Shown here piece by piece: positions 47,306-55,424 of a stretch of 64,000 nt of DNA (its first letter is position 1; each line of letters begins with the position of its first letter). Below the pieces are notes generated by a model. It was not told the DNA's origin, did not search any database, and worked only from the letters and a program-made list of their open reading frames with translations. Source of the DNA: JAWVFM01 sp963841455 (GTDB lineage Bacteria; Actinomycetota; Thermoleophilia; Solirubrobacterales; 70-9); contig CAWJCU010000007.1 of the NCBI GenBank assembly GCA_963841455.1, forward strand, positions 356,970-420,969. The letters are read 5' to 3'. The translations under genes and the position numbers were made by a program.

Positions 47306-47979
47306 CCTGCCGCCTCCCGCAGGCGCTCGACGAGCTCGTCCACCTCTCGCGCGCGAAGCTTGTGGGCGATCCGGTTGGCGACGAGGCGCGCGCTCGACCG
47401 TGCGATCTCCTCTCGCACCTCGAGGTCGTTCTCGGCCAGCGTGCGGCCGGTGTCGACGAGGTCGACGATCCCGTCGCCGAGACCGACGAGCGGCGCCAGC
47501 TCCACCGAGCCCTTGACCTCGATCACCTCAGCCTGGCGGCCCGTGTCCTCGAAGTAGCGCTCCGCGATTCGCGGGTACTTGGTGGCGATGCGCATCGCGC
47601 CCAGGCGCCGCTCGGACTCACCGAGGCGCTCGTCGCCCTTGCGCCCTGCCAGCACCATCCGACAGGCGCCGTAGCCGAGGTCCGCCAGCTCGTAGACCAG
47701 CCGGTCCCGCTGCTCCAAGAGCACGTCCTTGCCGGTGATCCCGAGCTGCGCCGTTCCCGCCTCGACGTAGGTGGGGACGTCGGAGGGGCGCATCGTCACC
47801 AGCACGAGGCCGCCCGATTCGAAGACGAGCGAGCGCGAACCGCCGCGCAGCTCGCCGGTCGGCACGCCGATCCGGTCCAGAAGGTCGAGCGTGTTCTCGA
47901 ATAGGGCGCCGCGCGGGAGCGCGACCCGCAGCGGCCCCTCGGCCACTGCCGTGGCGGCCGAAACCGCGGTCCCCTTCAC
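47302..47979 (-). CDS. hisG: ATP phosphoribosyltransferase, short form
   Basis: A 225-residue catalytic subunit of the first histidine step. RVALPRGALFENTLDLLDRIG and VPTYVEAGTAQLGITGKDVLLE mark the two lobes; GSVELAPLVGLGDGIVDLVDTGRTL (core GLGDGIVDLVDTG) is the PRPP site. The C-terminal ACT-like regulatory domain of long HisG is absent, so a HisZ partner is required; that partner is the frameshifted gene just upstream. Confidence 0.96.
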   Translation of the reverse strand: MKGTAVSAATAVAEGPLRVALPRGALFENTLDLLDRIGVPTGELRGGSRSLVFESGGLVLVTMRPSDVPTYVEAGTAQLGITGKDVLLEQRDRLVYELADLGYGACRMVLAGRKGDERLGESERRLGAMRIATKYPRIAERYFEDTGRQAEVIEVKGSVELAPLVGLGDGIVDLVDTGRTLAENDLEVREEIARSSARLVANRIAHKLRAREVDELVERLREAAG

Positions 47980-48975
47980 GATGCCCCCTCGTCCGGGCGC
48001 AGCCGCTCCTCCTCGGCCTGCGCGATGTGCACACGCTCCAGGTAGAGGGCGAAGCCGACGGCTGGAAGCGGCATCCCGAAGCGGCCCATCAGCTCGTCAT
48101 AGCGGCCGCCGCCCCCGAGGATGTGCCCGAGCGCAGGGTCGTAGACCTCGAGGATCGCGCCCGTGTAGTAGCCGAGGTCACGGAGGAGGCCGAGGTCGAG
48201 GCTCGACCCGCTCGGCGACTCCCCGCGCGGAGAGCGCGTCGTGGGTGGCCGCGAGCCTCCGGGTAGCGCGTTCGACGGCCTCGCCGCCGAACCCCCGAGC
48301 CTCGCCCAGCACCTCGCGGCCACCGCGCAGCGATGGCAGCGCGAGCAGCGTGCGGCTCGCGGTCTCGCCGATGCCCGTACGGCGGACCTCGCCCTCGAGG
48401 GCGACGAGGTCGTGAGCGGCAAGGCAGGCGACGATGCGCGCGCGAGCCTCCTCGTCGACGCCGAGCTCCTCGAGGAGCTGCGGATAGAGGTCGGCATCGC
48501 CGAGCCCGATAACCGCGCGGCGAAGACCGGCGGCGTCGAGCGCCTTGGCGAGGACCTCGATCACCTCCGCCGTCCCGTCCGGCGCCGGCGCACCGATCAG
48601 CTCGACCCCGGCCTGCATGAACTCCCGCATCTGACCTCGCTGCGGCCGAACCGCGCGATAGGCCGGCGCGACGTAGAAGAGCCGAAGCGGGGCATCGTCA
48701 GCGTGGAAGCGGGTTGAGGCCAGGCGCGCGATCGGGATCGTCATGTCCGAGCGCAGGGCGAGCAGGTCGCCTCGTTCGTCGAAGAACCGGTAGGCGACCG
48801 GAGCCCCGAAGCGGCCCGCCTGCGACAGGACCTCGTCGTACTCGATCGTCGGAGTGGAGACCTCGCCGTAACCGGACGCCTCGAAGACGCCGCTCAGCGC
48901 CGCCTGGAGCCGGCGGAGCTCACGCATCTCCGCGGGCAGCACGTCACGGGTGCCTGGAGGTATCGGGTGCGTCAT
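47976..48975 (-). pseudogene. hisZ: ATP phosphoribosyltransferase regulatory subunit, split by a one-base frameshift
   Basis: A HisRS-like regulatory subunit. From ATG 48975 the frame is good (PPGTRDVLPAEMRELRRLQA, ALRSDMTIPIARLAS, RPQRGQMREFMQAGVELIG) up to about residue 255, then goes out of frame and stops at TGA after ERVEPRPRPPP. In the next frame the family continues without a gap: LDLGLLRDLGYYTG, LGGGGRYDELMGRFG, to the stop at 47976. Removing one of the two G at 48200-48201 (plus strand) restores GVAERVELDLGLL. The total, about 332 residues, and its place next to short hisG indicate HisZ, not HisS. It is either a true recent mutation or a sequencing error. Confidence 0.85.
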
Positions 48976-48999
48976 CCGGGGCCTCCCCGCGTCCGGGGG

Positions 49000-50322
49000 C
49001 TAGGCAACCGCGCGCAGGCGCTCGTCGCCGCCGGACGGCCCCGTCGAGACCCGCTCGATGCGGGCCCCGAGGTCGCGCAGGCGGTCGTCGATTCGCTCGT
49101 AGCCGCGATCGATTTGGACCACGTTGCCGATCTCCGAGGTCCCGTCGGCGGCGAGGGCCGCGATGAGCATCGCCATCCCGGCGCGGATGTCCGGGCTGTC
49201 AACTCGCTCGCCGTGAAGACGGCTCGGACCGCTAACGATCGCCCGGTGGGGATCGCAGAGCGTGATCCGAGCGCCCATGGCAACCAGCTTGTCGACGAAG
49301 AACAGGCGGTTCTCGAACATCTTCTCGAAGATCAGCACCTCGCCCTGGGCTTGCGTCGCGAGGGCGAGCGCTATCGACGTGAGGTCGGCCGGGAAGGCCG
49401 GCCAGGGCCCGTCGTCGATCTTGGGGATCATCTCGCCGAGGTCGGACCGGATGACCAGCGTCTGGTCCGGCGGCACGAAGACGTCCGTGTCCTCGACCAT
49501 CGACTGAAGCCCGAGGCGCCGGAATTGGCGCCGGATGACGATGAGGTCGTCGGGGGCGACGTCGCGGATGCGGAGCTCGCCCTTCGTCGCCGCCGCCAGG
49601 GCCATGAAGCTCGCAACCTCGATGTGGTCCGGGCAGATGCGGTGCTCGGCCCCGCGGAGCTTGTCCTTGCCGGCGACGGTCATCACGTTGGAGCCGATGC
49701 CGTCGATCTCGGCCCCCATCTTCACGAGCAGGCGGGCCAGGTCCTGTACATGCGGCTCCGAGGCCGCGTTCGCGATACGGGTCTCACCGGGCGTGAGCGC
49801 GGCGGCCATCAGCGCGTTCTCGGTGCCCATGACGGAGGGCTCGTCCATGAAGATCTGGCAGGCGCGAAGGCCCTCCGCGGGCGCGGACACCTCGATGTAG
49901 CGCTCTCCGGCCACGCGCGCGCCCATGTCGCGGAAGGCGTCCAGGTGGGGATCGAGGCGCCGGCGGCCGATGAAATCGCCACCCGGCGGCGGCATCCGGA
50001 CCTCGCCGAAGCGCGCCAGAAGCGGCCCCGCGAGCAGGAATGACGCCCTGATCCGGGCCGCGAGCTCCTCGGAGACCTCGGTCTCGGAGACCGACTCCGC
50101 GCGCAGGCGAAGCTCTCCCCCGCTCCACGAGGCTCGAACGCCGATCGACTCGAGCAGGCCGACCTGCGCCTCGGTGTCGCGGATTCGAGGCACATTTGAC
50201 AGGACGAGCTCCTCGTCGGTCAAGAGCGCGGCCGCGATGATGGGCAGCGCGGCATTCTTGTTGCCGGCGACGGTGATCTCGCCCGAGAGCGGCTCGCCGC
50301 CTTGGATCACGAACTTGTCCAT
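49000..50322 (-). CDS. murA: UDP-N-acetylglucosamine 1-carboxyvinyltransferase with Asp at the Cys115 position
   Basis: A 440-residue enzyme adding enolpyruvate to UDP-GlcNAc, first committed step of peptidoglycan synthesis. VAGNKNAALPIIAAALLTDE at the start and GPLLARFGEVRMPPPGGDFIG are family blocks. The usual PGGCxIG is PPGGDFIG here: Asp116 replaces the catalytic Cys that fosfomycin alkylates. Mycobacterial and chlamydial MurA have the same change and are naturally resistant. ATG start preceded by AGGTGA; a family A hairpin element lies in the leader directly upstream. Confidence 0.95.
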   Translation of the reverse strand: MDKFVIQGGEPLSGEITVAGNKNAALPIIAAALLTDEELVLSNVPRIRDTEAQVGLLESIGVRASWSGGELRLRAESVSETEVSEELAARIRASFLLAGPLLARFGEVRMPPPGGDFIGRRRLDPHLDAFRDMGARVAGERYIEVSAPAEGLRACQIFMDEPSVMGTENALMAAALTPGETRIANAASEPHVQDLARLLVKMGAEIDGIGSNVMTVAGKDKLRGAEHRICPDHIEVASFMALAAATKGELRIRDVAPDDLIVIRRQFRRLGLQSMVEDTDVFVPPDQTLVIRSDLGEMIPKIDDGPWPAFPADLTSIALALATQAQGEVLIFEKMFENRLFFVDKLVAMGARITLCDPHRAIVSGPSRLHGERVDSPDIRAGMAMLIAALAADGTSEIGNVVQIDRGYERIDDRLRDLGARIERVSTGPSGGDERLRAVA

Positions 50323-50333
50323 AAATCACCTGC

Positions 50334-50386
50334 GGGCGGCTTCGCCGCCCTCACATGCTCCTTTCGGGGCAAAGCCCCTCACCGGA
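50334..50386 (-). repeat. Family A leader element, copy 1 (murA)
   Basis: In murA orientation: TGAGGGGCTTTGCCCCGAAA, then GGAGCATGTGAG, then the perfect hairpin GGGCGGC-GAA-GCCGCCC, ending 2 bases before the Shine-Dalgarno. Two stems: GGGGC-TTT-GCCCC and GGGCGGC-GAA-GCCGCCC. A second copy with the same layout precedes livM at 55373-55418. Confidence 0.55.
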
Positions 50387-50412
50387 ATCCCTGGCTAGGG
50401 TAAACCTTCTGC

Positions 50413-50991
50413 ATGACCCAGCCGACGCGTGATCAAGCCTGGGAGCTCGTGTGCGAGTGGATCTCCTCCGACTCGCTGCGAAAGCACGTGCTCGGCGTCG
50501 AGGCGTGCATGCGCGCCTACGCGGCGCGCGACGGCCAGGACGCCGACCTGTGGGGGATCACGGGCCTCGTCCACGACCTGGACTACGAGCGCTACCCCGA
50601 CCCGGACACCGGCCACCCGCGCATGGCCCTGGAGGCACTGCGCGAGCGGGGGTACCCGGACGAGCTCATCGATGCCGTCGCGGGCCACGCCGACTACCTC
50701 GATCACCCGCGTACGACGCCGCTGGCGAAGACGCTCTACGCGGTCGACGAGCTCTCGGGGTTCGTCGCCGCCTGCGCACTCGTGCGGCCGACCGGCATCG
50801 AGGGGATGAAGCCCAAGTCGGTGCGCAAGAAGCTGAAGCAGCCCTCGTTCGCGGCGAAGGTCGACCGCAGCCAGATCCAGCGCGGTATCGAGGAGCTCGG
50901 CGTCGAGGAGGGCGAGCACATCGCGCTGGTGATCGACGCGCTCGCCCAGAACGCCGACGAGTTGGGGCTCGCCGGCGAGCCCGCCGCCTAG
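50413..50991 (+). CDS. HD domain phosphohydrolase-like protein
   Basis: A 192-residue protein with the HD fold: LRKHVLGVEACMRAYA gives the first His, ITGLVHDLDYERYPD the HD pair (near residue 54), and AVAGHADYLDHPRTTPLAKTLYAVDELSGFV the downstream His and Asp. Metal-dependent phosphohydrolase activity on a nucleotide is likely; no substrate can be assigned. TAAACC lies 6 nt before the ATG. Divergent from murA. Confidence 0.85.
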   Translation: MTQPTRDQAWELVCEWISSDSLRKHVLGVEACMRAYAARDGQDADLWGITGLVHDLDYERYPDPDTGHPRMALEALRERGYPDELIDAVAGHADYLDHPRTTPLAKTLYAVDELSGFVAACALVRPTGIEGMKPKSVRKKLKQPSFAAKVDRSQIQRGIEELGVEEGEHIALVIDALAQNADELGLAGEPAA

Positions 50992-50992
50992 C

Positions 50993-51325
50993 TCAACGCC
51001 ACCGACCGCCCGCCTTCGCCCACTCCAGCAGGTGGTCTGCGGAACAGAACGCGTCGGGCACGCGGTGCTCGCCCCGGTGGCGCACGGCCAGGACGTGCAC
51101 CTCCCCGAGGTCGGCGTCGCAAAGCGCGCACCGCAGCGGGCCCGCGGCGAGCCCGGCCGGCTCGTCCAGCCCACCGGGCTCCCAATGCACGCCCTGGATC
51201 GCCCAGGGGACGACGTGCTCGAGCCGGCAGAAGGCCGCCCTGCGCTCTCCAGCGGGCTCGTAGACGCGGAAGCCCCCGTCCGGCTCGACCGCCTCACCGC
51301 ACCAGCTGCAACTAACCTCAGCCAT
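50993..51325 (-). CDS. Small zinc-binding protein
   Basis: A 110-residue protein with paired metal-binding cysteines: SCSWCGEAV (CxxC) near the start, FCRLEH near 33, CALCDADLGEVHVLAV (CxxC) near 65 and FCSADHLLEWA near the end. The pattern suggests two treble-clef-like zinc sites. Function unknown. The ATG at 51325 is preferred; TATCGT lies 13 nt upstream, inside the divergent dehydrogenase gene. Its start codon is 1 base from the start of that gene. Confidence 0.7.
   Translation of the reverse strand: MAEVSCSWCGEAVEPDGGFRVYEPAGERRAAFCRLEHVVPWAIQGVHWEPGGLDEPAGLAAGPLRCALCDADLGEVHVLAVRHRGEHRVPDAFCSADHLLEWAKAGGRWR
51313..51318 (+). promoter_or_regulatory. -10 hexamer inside the divergent zinc-protein gene
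   Basis: TAACCT, 8 nt before the TTG start at 51327. It lies within codons 3-5 of the minus-strand zinc-protein gene, whose own TATCGT (51344-51339) lies within the plus-strand dehydrogenase. Confidence 0.5.
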
Positions 51326-51326
51326 C

Positions 51327-52496
51327 TTGGCCCCGCTCACGATAGTCGCGCTCGAAGGCGATCAGACGGGCCAGGAGCTCCTCGAGCAGGCGCTGCGAGT
51401 GCTCGATCCGGCGGTGCTCGGACTCGACGTCGAGATCGTCCGCTTCGATCTCTCCTTGGAGAACCGTCGGGCCACGAGTAACGCCGTCTGCGACGACGCC
51501 GCGGCCGCGATGCGCGAGACCGGGCTCGGGCTGAAGGCCGCGACGATCACCCCGGAGGGCGCCGACGACGTCGGCAGCCCCAACCGCCTCATCCGCGAAG
51601 GCATCGGCGGCACCGTGATCGTCCGAACGGGCCGCCGGATCCCGGGCGTCGCGCCGGTGGCCGGTGTTCATAGCCCCATCTCCGTGGTGCGGATGGCCGT
51701 CGGCGATGCATACGGGGCCGAGGAGTGGCGCGAGTTCGACGACGGCGACGAGGTCGCACACCGCACCGAGACCATCCGCCGCTCGCATTGCCGGGCCGTG
51801 GCCGAGTACGCGTTCCGGGAGGCCGCGCGGCTCGGCGGCAAGGTCTACGGCGGCTCCAAATGGACGGTGAGCCCGACTTACGAGGGCATGCTGAAGGAGG
51901 AGATGGATGCGGCCGCCGACGGCCATCCCGATGTGGTCTACGAGCCGGTCCTGATCGACGCGACGCTCGCGGGACTCGTCGGAGGCGCCGCGGCCGACGC
52001 CCTCGTGATCCCGTCACTCAACCGAGACGGCGACCTTCTCTCCGACCTCGTCCTGCCCCTCTTCGGCTCGATCGCGGGCGCCGAGTCGGTGCTCCTCGCG
52101 CTCGACGACGACCTGGCCCCCAGGGTCGCGATGGCGGAGGCGCCGCACGGGACCGCGCCAGCGCTCGAGGGCAAGGACGTCGCCAACCCGATGGGAATGA
52201 TCCTCGCGGCCGCCGCCCTCCTCCACCACGCCGCCGAGCTCCCCTTCGAGAACGCCGAAAGCTGCTCGCGCGCGATCTACGACGCGGTGTTCGAGGCGAC
52301 TGCGGCCGGTGTCCGGACTTCCGACCTCGGCGGCCACGCCTCGACGACGGGGTTCACCGACGCGGTGATCGCCCGGGTGGGGGCAAGGCTGGAGACGTGG
52401 TCTAGCCTGCGCGCCGGCGTCGAGGAAGCCAGCCGTCCTCCTTCCACCGCGACCCCGGACGGCCGGGGAGAAGGACCACTAGAAGGAGGCCGATGA
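51327..52496 (+). CDS. Isocitrate/isopropylmalate dehydrogenase family enzyme
   Basis: A 389-residue beta-decarboxylating dehydrogenase. Opening LTIVALEGDQTGQELLEQAL is the family GDGIGxE with Gln/Thr substitutions; NRLIREGIGGTVIVRTGRRI carries the substrate Arg, GGKVYGGSKWTVSPTYEGML the Lys/Tyr region, and EAPHGTAPALEGKDVANPMGMILAAA the NAD(P)-binding loop. Isocitrate is the likeliest substrate; isopropylmalate or homoisocitrate are not excluded. TTG start at 51327. The last 95 bases overlap the minus-strand small membrane protein gene. Confidence 0.82.
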   Translation: MAPLTIVALEGDQTGQELLEQALRVLDPAVLGLDVEIVRFDLSLENRRATSNAVCDDAAAAMRETGLGLKAATITPEGADDVGSPNRLIREGIGGTVIVRTGRRIPGVAPVAGVHSPISVVRMAVGDAYGAEEWREFDDGDEVAHRTETIRRSHCRAVAEYAFREAARLGGKVYGGSKWTVSPTYEGMLKEEMDAAADGHPDVVYEPVLIDATLAGLVGGAAADALVIPSLNRDGDLLSDLVLPLFGSIAGAESVLLALDDDLAPRVAMAEAPHGTAPALEGKDVANPMGMILAAAALLHHAAELPFENAESCSRAIYDAVFEATAAGVRTSDLGGHASTTGFTDAVIARVGARLETWSSLRAGVEEASRPPSTATPDGRGEGPLEGGR

Positions 52497-52638
52497 CCGT
52501 GAGAAGGAGCCCGAGCGTCAGGCCGAGGCGCTCCCCGTAGCCCTTCCGGTCGGACAGCCAGGAGCCAATCGCGGCCGAGAGCAGCCACGCGAACAGGAGG
52601 TACAACCCCTCGGCGCCGATCATGGCCAGGACGGTCAT
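52402..52638 (-). CDS. Small two-helix membrane protein co-translated with livF
   Basis: A 78-residue protein with two hydrophobic helices (GLYLLFAWLLSAAIGSWLSD and LGLTLGLLLTVIGLLLVVLLP) and a basic Trp-containing tail (RWKEDGWLPRRRRAG). The ATG overlaps the livF stop (ATGA), so it is the last gene of the liv operon. Function unknown; a transporter accessory is possible. Its 3' part is antisense to the end of the dehydrogenase gene. Confidence 0.65.
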   Translation of the reverse strand: MTVLAMIGAEGLYLLFAWLLSAAIGSWLSDRKGYGERLGLTLGLLLTVIGLLLVVLLPGRPGSRWKEDGWLPRRRRAG

Positions 52639-53342
52639 GCGCCGAGGTAGGCTCGCTGGACCTCGGGGTCGTCGCGCAGGGCGCGAGAGTCGTTCGTGAG
52701 GGCGATCTCGCCGGTCTCGAGTACGTAGCCCCGGCTTGCCGCGTCGAGGGCGAAGTTGGCGTTCTGCTCCACGAGCAGTATCGCAACGCCGCTGCGGTTG
52801 ATTTCGGCGATCGTCTCGTAGATCCGTTCGACCAGGATCGGCGCGAGCCCCATCGACGGTTCGTCGAGCATCAACATACGCGGGCGCGCCATCAAGGCCC
52901 GCCCAATCGCCAGCATCTGCTGCTCGCCCCCGGACATCATCCCGGCCTTCTGCTTCTCGCGCTCGTGAAGCCGCGGGAAGAGCGAGTAGACGCGCTCGAT
53001 GTCCTCCTCGATGTCCGGACCGCGGCGGCGGTGAGCGCCGAGATCGAGGTTCTCCCGCACGCTCATCCGTGGGAACACGTGGCGGCCCTCGGGCGCGAGG
53101 GCGATTCCGCGGGCGACGATCTCCGCCGTTTGCGACCGCGTTATCTCCTCGCCGCCGAAGGTGATGCTGCCGGCGGTCGCCGGCGTCAGGCCGGAAATCG
53201 ACCGGAGGGTCGTCGATTTGCCGGCGCCGTTGGAGCCGATCAAGGTCACGACCTCGCCATCGTCCACCGTGAGCGAGATTCCGTGCAGAGCCTCGATGGC
53301 GCCGTAGTGGGCATGGACGTCGCAGACCTCTAGCAGCGCCAT
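52635..53342 (-). CDS. livF: Branched-chain amino acid ABC transporter ATPase LivF
   Basis: A 235-residue ATP-binding subunit. Walker A GSNGAGKSTTLRSISG, signature MMSGGEQQMLAIGRALMARP (LSGGQ variant MSGGEQ), Walker B RMLMLDEPSMGLAP and H-loop LLVEQNA are intact. With LivG it powers uptake of leucine, isoleucine and valine or related amides. ATG overlaps the livG stop (TGATG). Confidence 0.96.
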   Translation of the reverse strand: MALLEVCDVHAHYGAIEALHGISLTVDDGEVVTLIGSNGAGKSTTLRSISGLTPATAGSITFGGEEITRSQTAEIVARGIALAPEGRHVFPRMSVRENLDLGAHRRRGPDIEEDIERVYSLFPRLHEREKQKAGMMSGGEQQMLAIGRALMARPRMLMLDEPSMGLAPILVERIYETIAEINRSGVAILLVEQNANFALDAASRGYVLETGEIALTNDSRALRDDPEVQRAYLGA

Positions 53343-54181
53343 CAGCCCGCCTCCCCCGCTCCGTCGTCCTGCTTGCCGAGATACGCCTCGATCACCCTCG
53401 TGTCGGATCGGACCTCCTCCGGCGACCCCTCCGCGATCTTCTCGCCGTAGTCGAGGACGGTGATCCGCTCGGAGACACCCATCACGACCTGCATGTCGTG
53501 CTCGATCAGCAGGACCGTCAGGTCGAGCTCGTCCCGGACCTTGCGCATGAAGCCGGTCAGCTGGTCGGACTCATGAGGGTTCATCCCGGCCGTCGGCTCG
53601 TCCAGCAGGAGCATGACCGGCTCCGACGCCAGGGCCCGCGCGAGCTCGACCCTGCGTTGATCGCCGTAGGACAGGTTGGTCGCGAGCTGGTCGAAGTGCG
53701 CCGACCTGACCCCCGCATAGGTGAGCATCTCCGCCGCCCGCTCTCGCACGTCGCGCTCCTCGCGCCGCACCCAGGGCGGGCGGAGTATCGATCCCCACAT
53801 CCCGGCGCGCATCCGCACGTGGCAGCCGATCATCACGTTCTCAAGCGCCGTCATCGCCCTGAACAGCCGGATGTTCTGAAACGTCCGCGCCACGCCGAGG
53901 CCGGTGATGACGTCAGGGCGCTTGGCGGTGATGTCCCGGCCGTCGAAGGCGATCCGACCCGAGCTCGGGTGGTAAAGGCCGGTGAGGATGTTGAACAGCG
54001 TCGTCTTGCCCGCGCCGTTCGGGCCGATGATCGAGACGATCGAGCGCTTGGGGACGTCGACCGAAACGTCGTTCACGGCCACGAGCCCGCCGAACTCCTT
54101 CACCACGTGCTCGGCTCGCATCAGGACCTCGCCCTTCGCAGGCGGGGCCTCCTCCGTGGCGACGGGCCCAGTGGCCGTCAC
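53342..54181 (-). CDS. livG: Branched-chain amino acid ABC transporter ATPase LivG
   Basis: A 279-residue ATP-binding subunit. Walker A GPNGAGKTTLFNILTG, the family GVARTFQNIRLF, signature LSYGDQRRVELARALA, Walker B VMLLLDEPTAGMNPHES and LLIEHDMQVVMG. An N-terminal extension of about 20 residues precedes the domain. GTG start at 54181 overlaps the livM stop (GTGA). Confidence 0.96.
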   Translation of the reverse strand: MTATGPVATEEAPPAKGEVLMRAEHVVKEFGGLVAVNDVSVDVPKRSIVSIIGPNGAGKTTLFNILTGLYHPSSGRIAFDGRDITAKRPDVITGLGVARTFQNIRLFRAMTALENVMIGCHVRMRAGMWGSILRPPWVRREERDVRERAAEMLTYAGVRSAHFDQLATNLSYGDQRRVELARALASEPVMLLLDEPTAGMNPHESDQLTGFMRKVRDELDLTVLLIEHDMQVVMGVSERITVLDYGEKIAEGSPEEVRSDTRVIEAYLGKQDDGAGEAG

Positions 54182-55359
54182 TCGACCTCCTCCAGCATCC
54201 CCTCGTCGCGGTCGCTGGGCCCGATCGCCTCCGTCAGCTCCAGCGTGCGCCGTCGTTCGGGCACCAGGCCCTGGGGGCGCAGCACCATCACCAGGACGAG
54301 CAGGAAGCCGAAGATGCCGAACGACAGATCCGTGAGGCTGAAGCTCAATCCGAGGTCCTGGGGGATGCTGTTGAAGACGTCGGGGATGAAGTAGTAGTTG
54401 ATGTACGAGAGCAGGAGAGCCCCGAGCACGGCGCCCCAGATCGACCCCAGCCCGCCGACGATGATCATCGCGAGGACGAAGATCGAGAACGAGAACGCGA
54501 ACTGGCCGGCGTTGACGGTCGTGAAGTAGGCGCCCAGGAAGGCCCCGGAGACGCCGCCGAACGCCGCTCCCATCGAGTAGGCGAGGAGCTTGGTCCGGAC
54601 GAGGGGGATGCCCATCGAGACGGCTGCGACCTCGTCCTCCCGCAGCGCCACCCACGCCCGCCCGAGCCGCGAGTCGCGGACGCGAAGGTTGACGAACAGG
54701 ACGATGAGGACGATGGAGTAGATCAGCCAGTACCACGGGCGGAGCTCGGAGAGGTTGAACGAGCCGACGCCCGGGAAGTACGGCACGTCGACGCCGGAGA
54801 TACCGAGGTTGCCGGCGGTCAGCGTCATCCCGCCGCCCACGTGGATGTCGGTGCCGTTGATCGCGACGACCCCGATGATCTCGCCGAACGCCAGCGTGAC
54901 GATGGCGATGTAGTCGCCGCGGAGGCGAAGGGTGGGCAGGCCGATGAGCGCGCCGGCGAAAGCGCAGATCGCCGCGGCGGCGATCGCGATCAGCACGAAG
55001 TTCAGGTGGATGCCGAGCTGCGCGGCCGCCTGCGGGTCAACCAGGACGTGCAGATTGGCCTTGAAGAAGAAGCTCGACCCGAACCAGCCGAGGCAGTACG
55101 CGCCGATCGCGTAGAAGGCCACGTAGCCGAGGTCGAGGAGGCCCGCGAACCCGACGACGACGTTCAGGCCGAGCGCCATGACGACGAATGCCAGCGCCTT
55201 GATCGTCGCGTCGAGGAACCCGCTCGTCTCGGTGAAGAAGAACGGGAGGATCGCGCCCCCCACGATCAGGGCCGCGACGGCGGCCCGCTGCCACCAGGGC
55301 GGCAGCCGCGCCTCGACCGCGTCCCGCCACTCGCGAAGCTGGGCCCGCAGCTCGTTCAC
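54178..55359 (-). CDS. livM: Branched-chain amino acid ABC transporter permease LivM
   Basis: A 393-residue permease with about ten helices. Family blocks: VVGFAGLLDLGYVAFYAIGAY, GLPTLRLRGDYIAIVTLAFGEI (core RLRGDYIAIVT), RAWVALREDEVAAVSMGI (EAA loop) and MIIVGGLGSIWGAVLGALLL. The GTG at 55359 is chosen since GGAGGT lies 7 nt upstream; GTGs at 55368 and 55365 are alternatives. A family A hairpin element directly precedes the Shine-Dalgarno. Confidence 0.94.
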   Translation of the reverse strand: MNELRAQLREWRDAVEARLPPWWQRAAVAALIVGGAILPFFFTETSGFLDATIKALAFVVMALGLNVVVGFAGLLDLGYVAFYAIGAYCLGWFGSSFFFKANLHVLVDPQAAAQLGIHLNFVLIAIAAAAICAFAGALIGLPTLRLRGDYIAIVTLAFGEIIGVVAINGTDIHVGGGMTLTAGNLGISGVDVPYFPGVGSFNLSELRPWYWLIYSIVLIVLFVNLRVRDSRLGRAWVALREDEVAAVSMGIPLVRTKLLAYSMGAAFGGVSGAFLGAYFTTVNAGQFAFSFSIFVLAMIIVGGLGSIWGAVLGALLLSYINYYFIPDVFNSIPQDLGLSFSLTDLSFGIFGFLLVLVMVLRPQGLVPERRRTLELTEAIGPSDRDEGMLEEVE

Positions 55360-55372
55360 CGGCACCACCTCC

Positions 55373-55418
55373 GGCGGCTTCGCCGCCTCAGGAAGCCTCT
55401 TTCGGAGCTAAGGCCCCT
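55373..55418 (-). repeat. Family A leader element, copy 2 (livM)
   Basis: In livM orientation: TGAGGGGCCTTAGCTCCGAA, then AGAGGCTTCCTGAG, then hairpin GGCGGC-GAA-GCCGCC, ending at the Shine-Dalgarno GGAGGT. Compared with the murA copy, the first stem changes to GGGGC-CTTA-GCTCC, which still pairs through a G-U. It occupies the 56-base livH-livM gap. Confidence 0.55.
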
Positions 55419-55424
55419 CAACCC

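Noticed and set aside
47976..48975. Reading the HisRS-like gene as histidyl-tRNA synthetase hisS
   Set aside because: The combined length is about 332 residues with no anticodon-binding domain, and it is adjacent to a short-form hisG; HisZ fits better.
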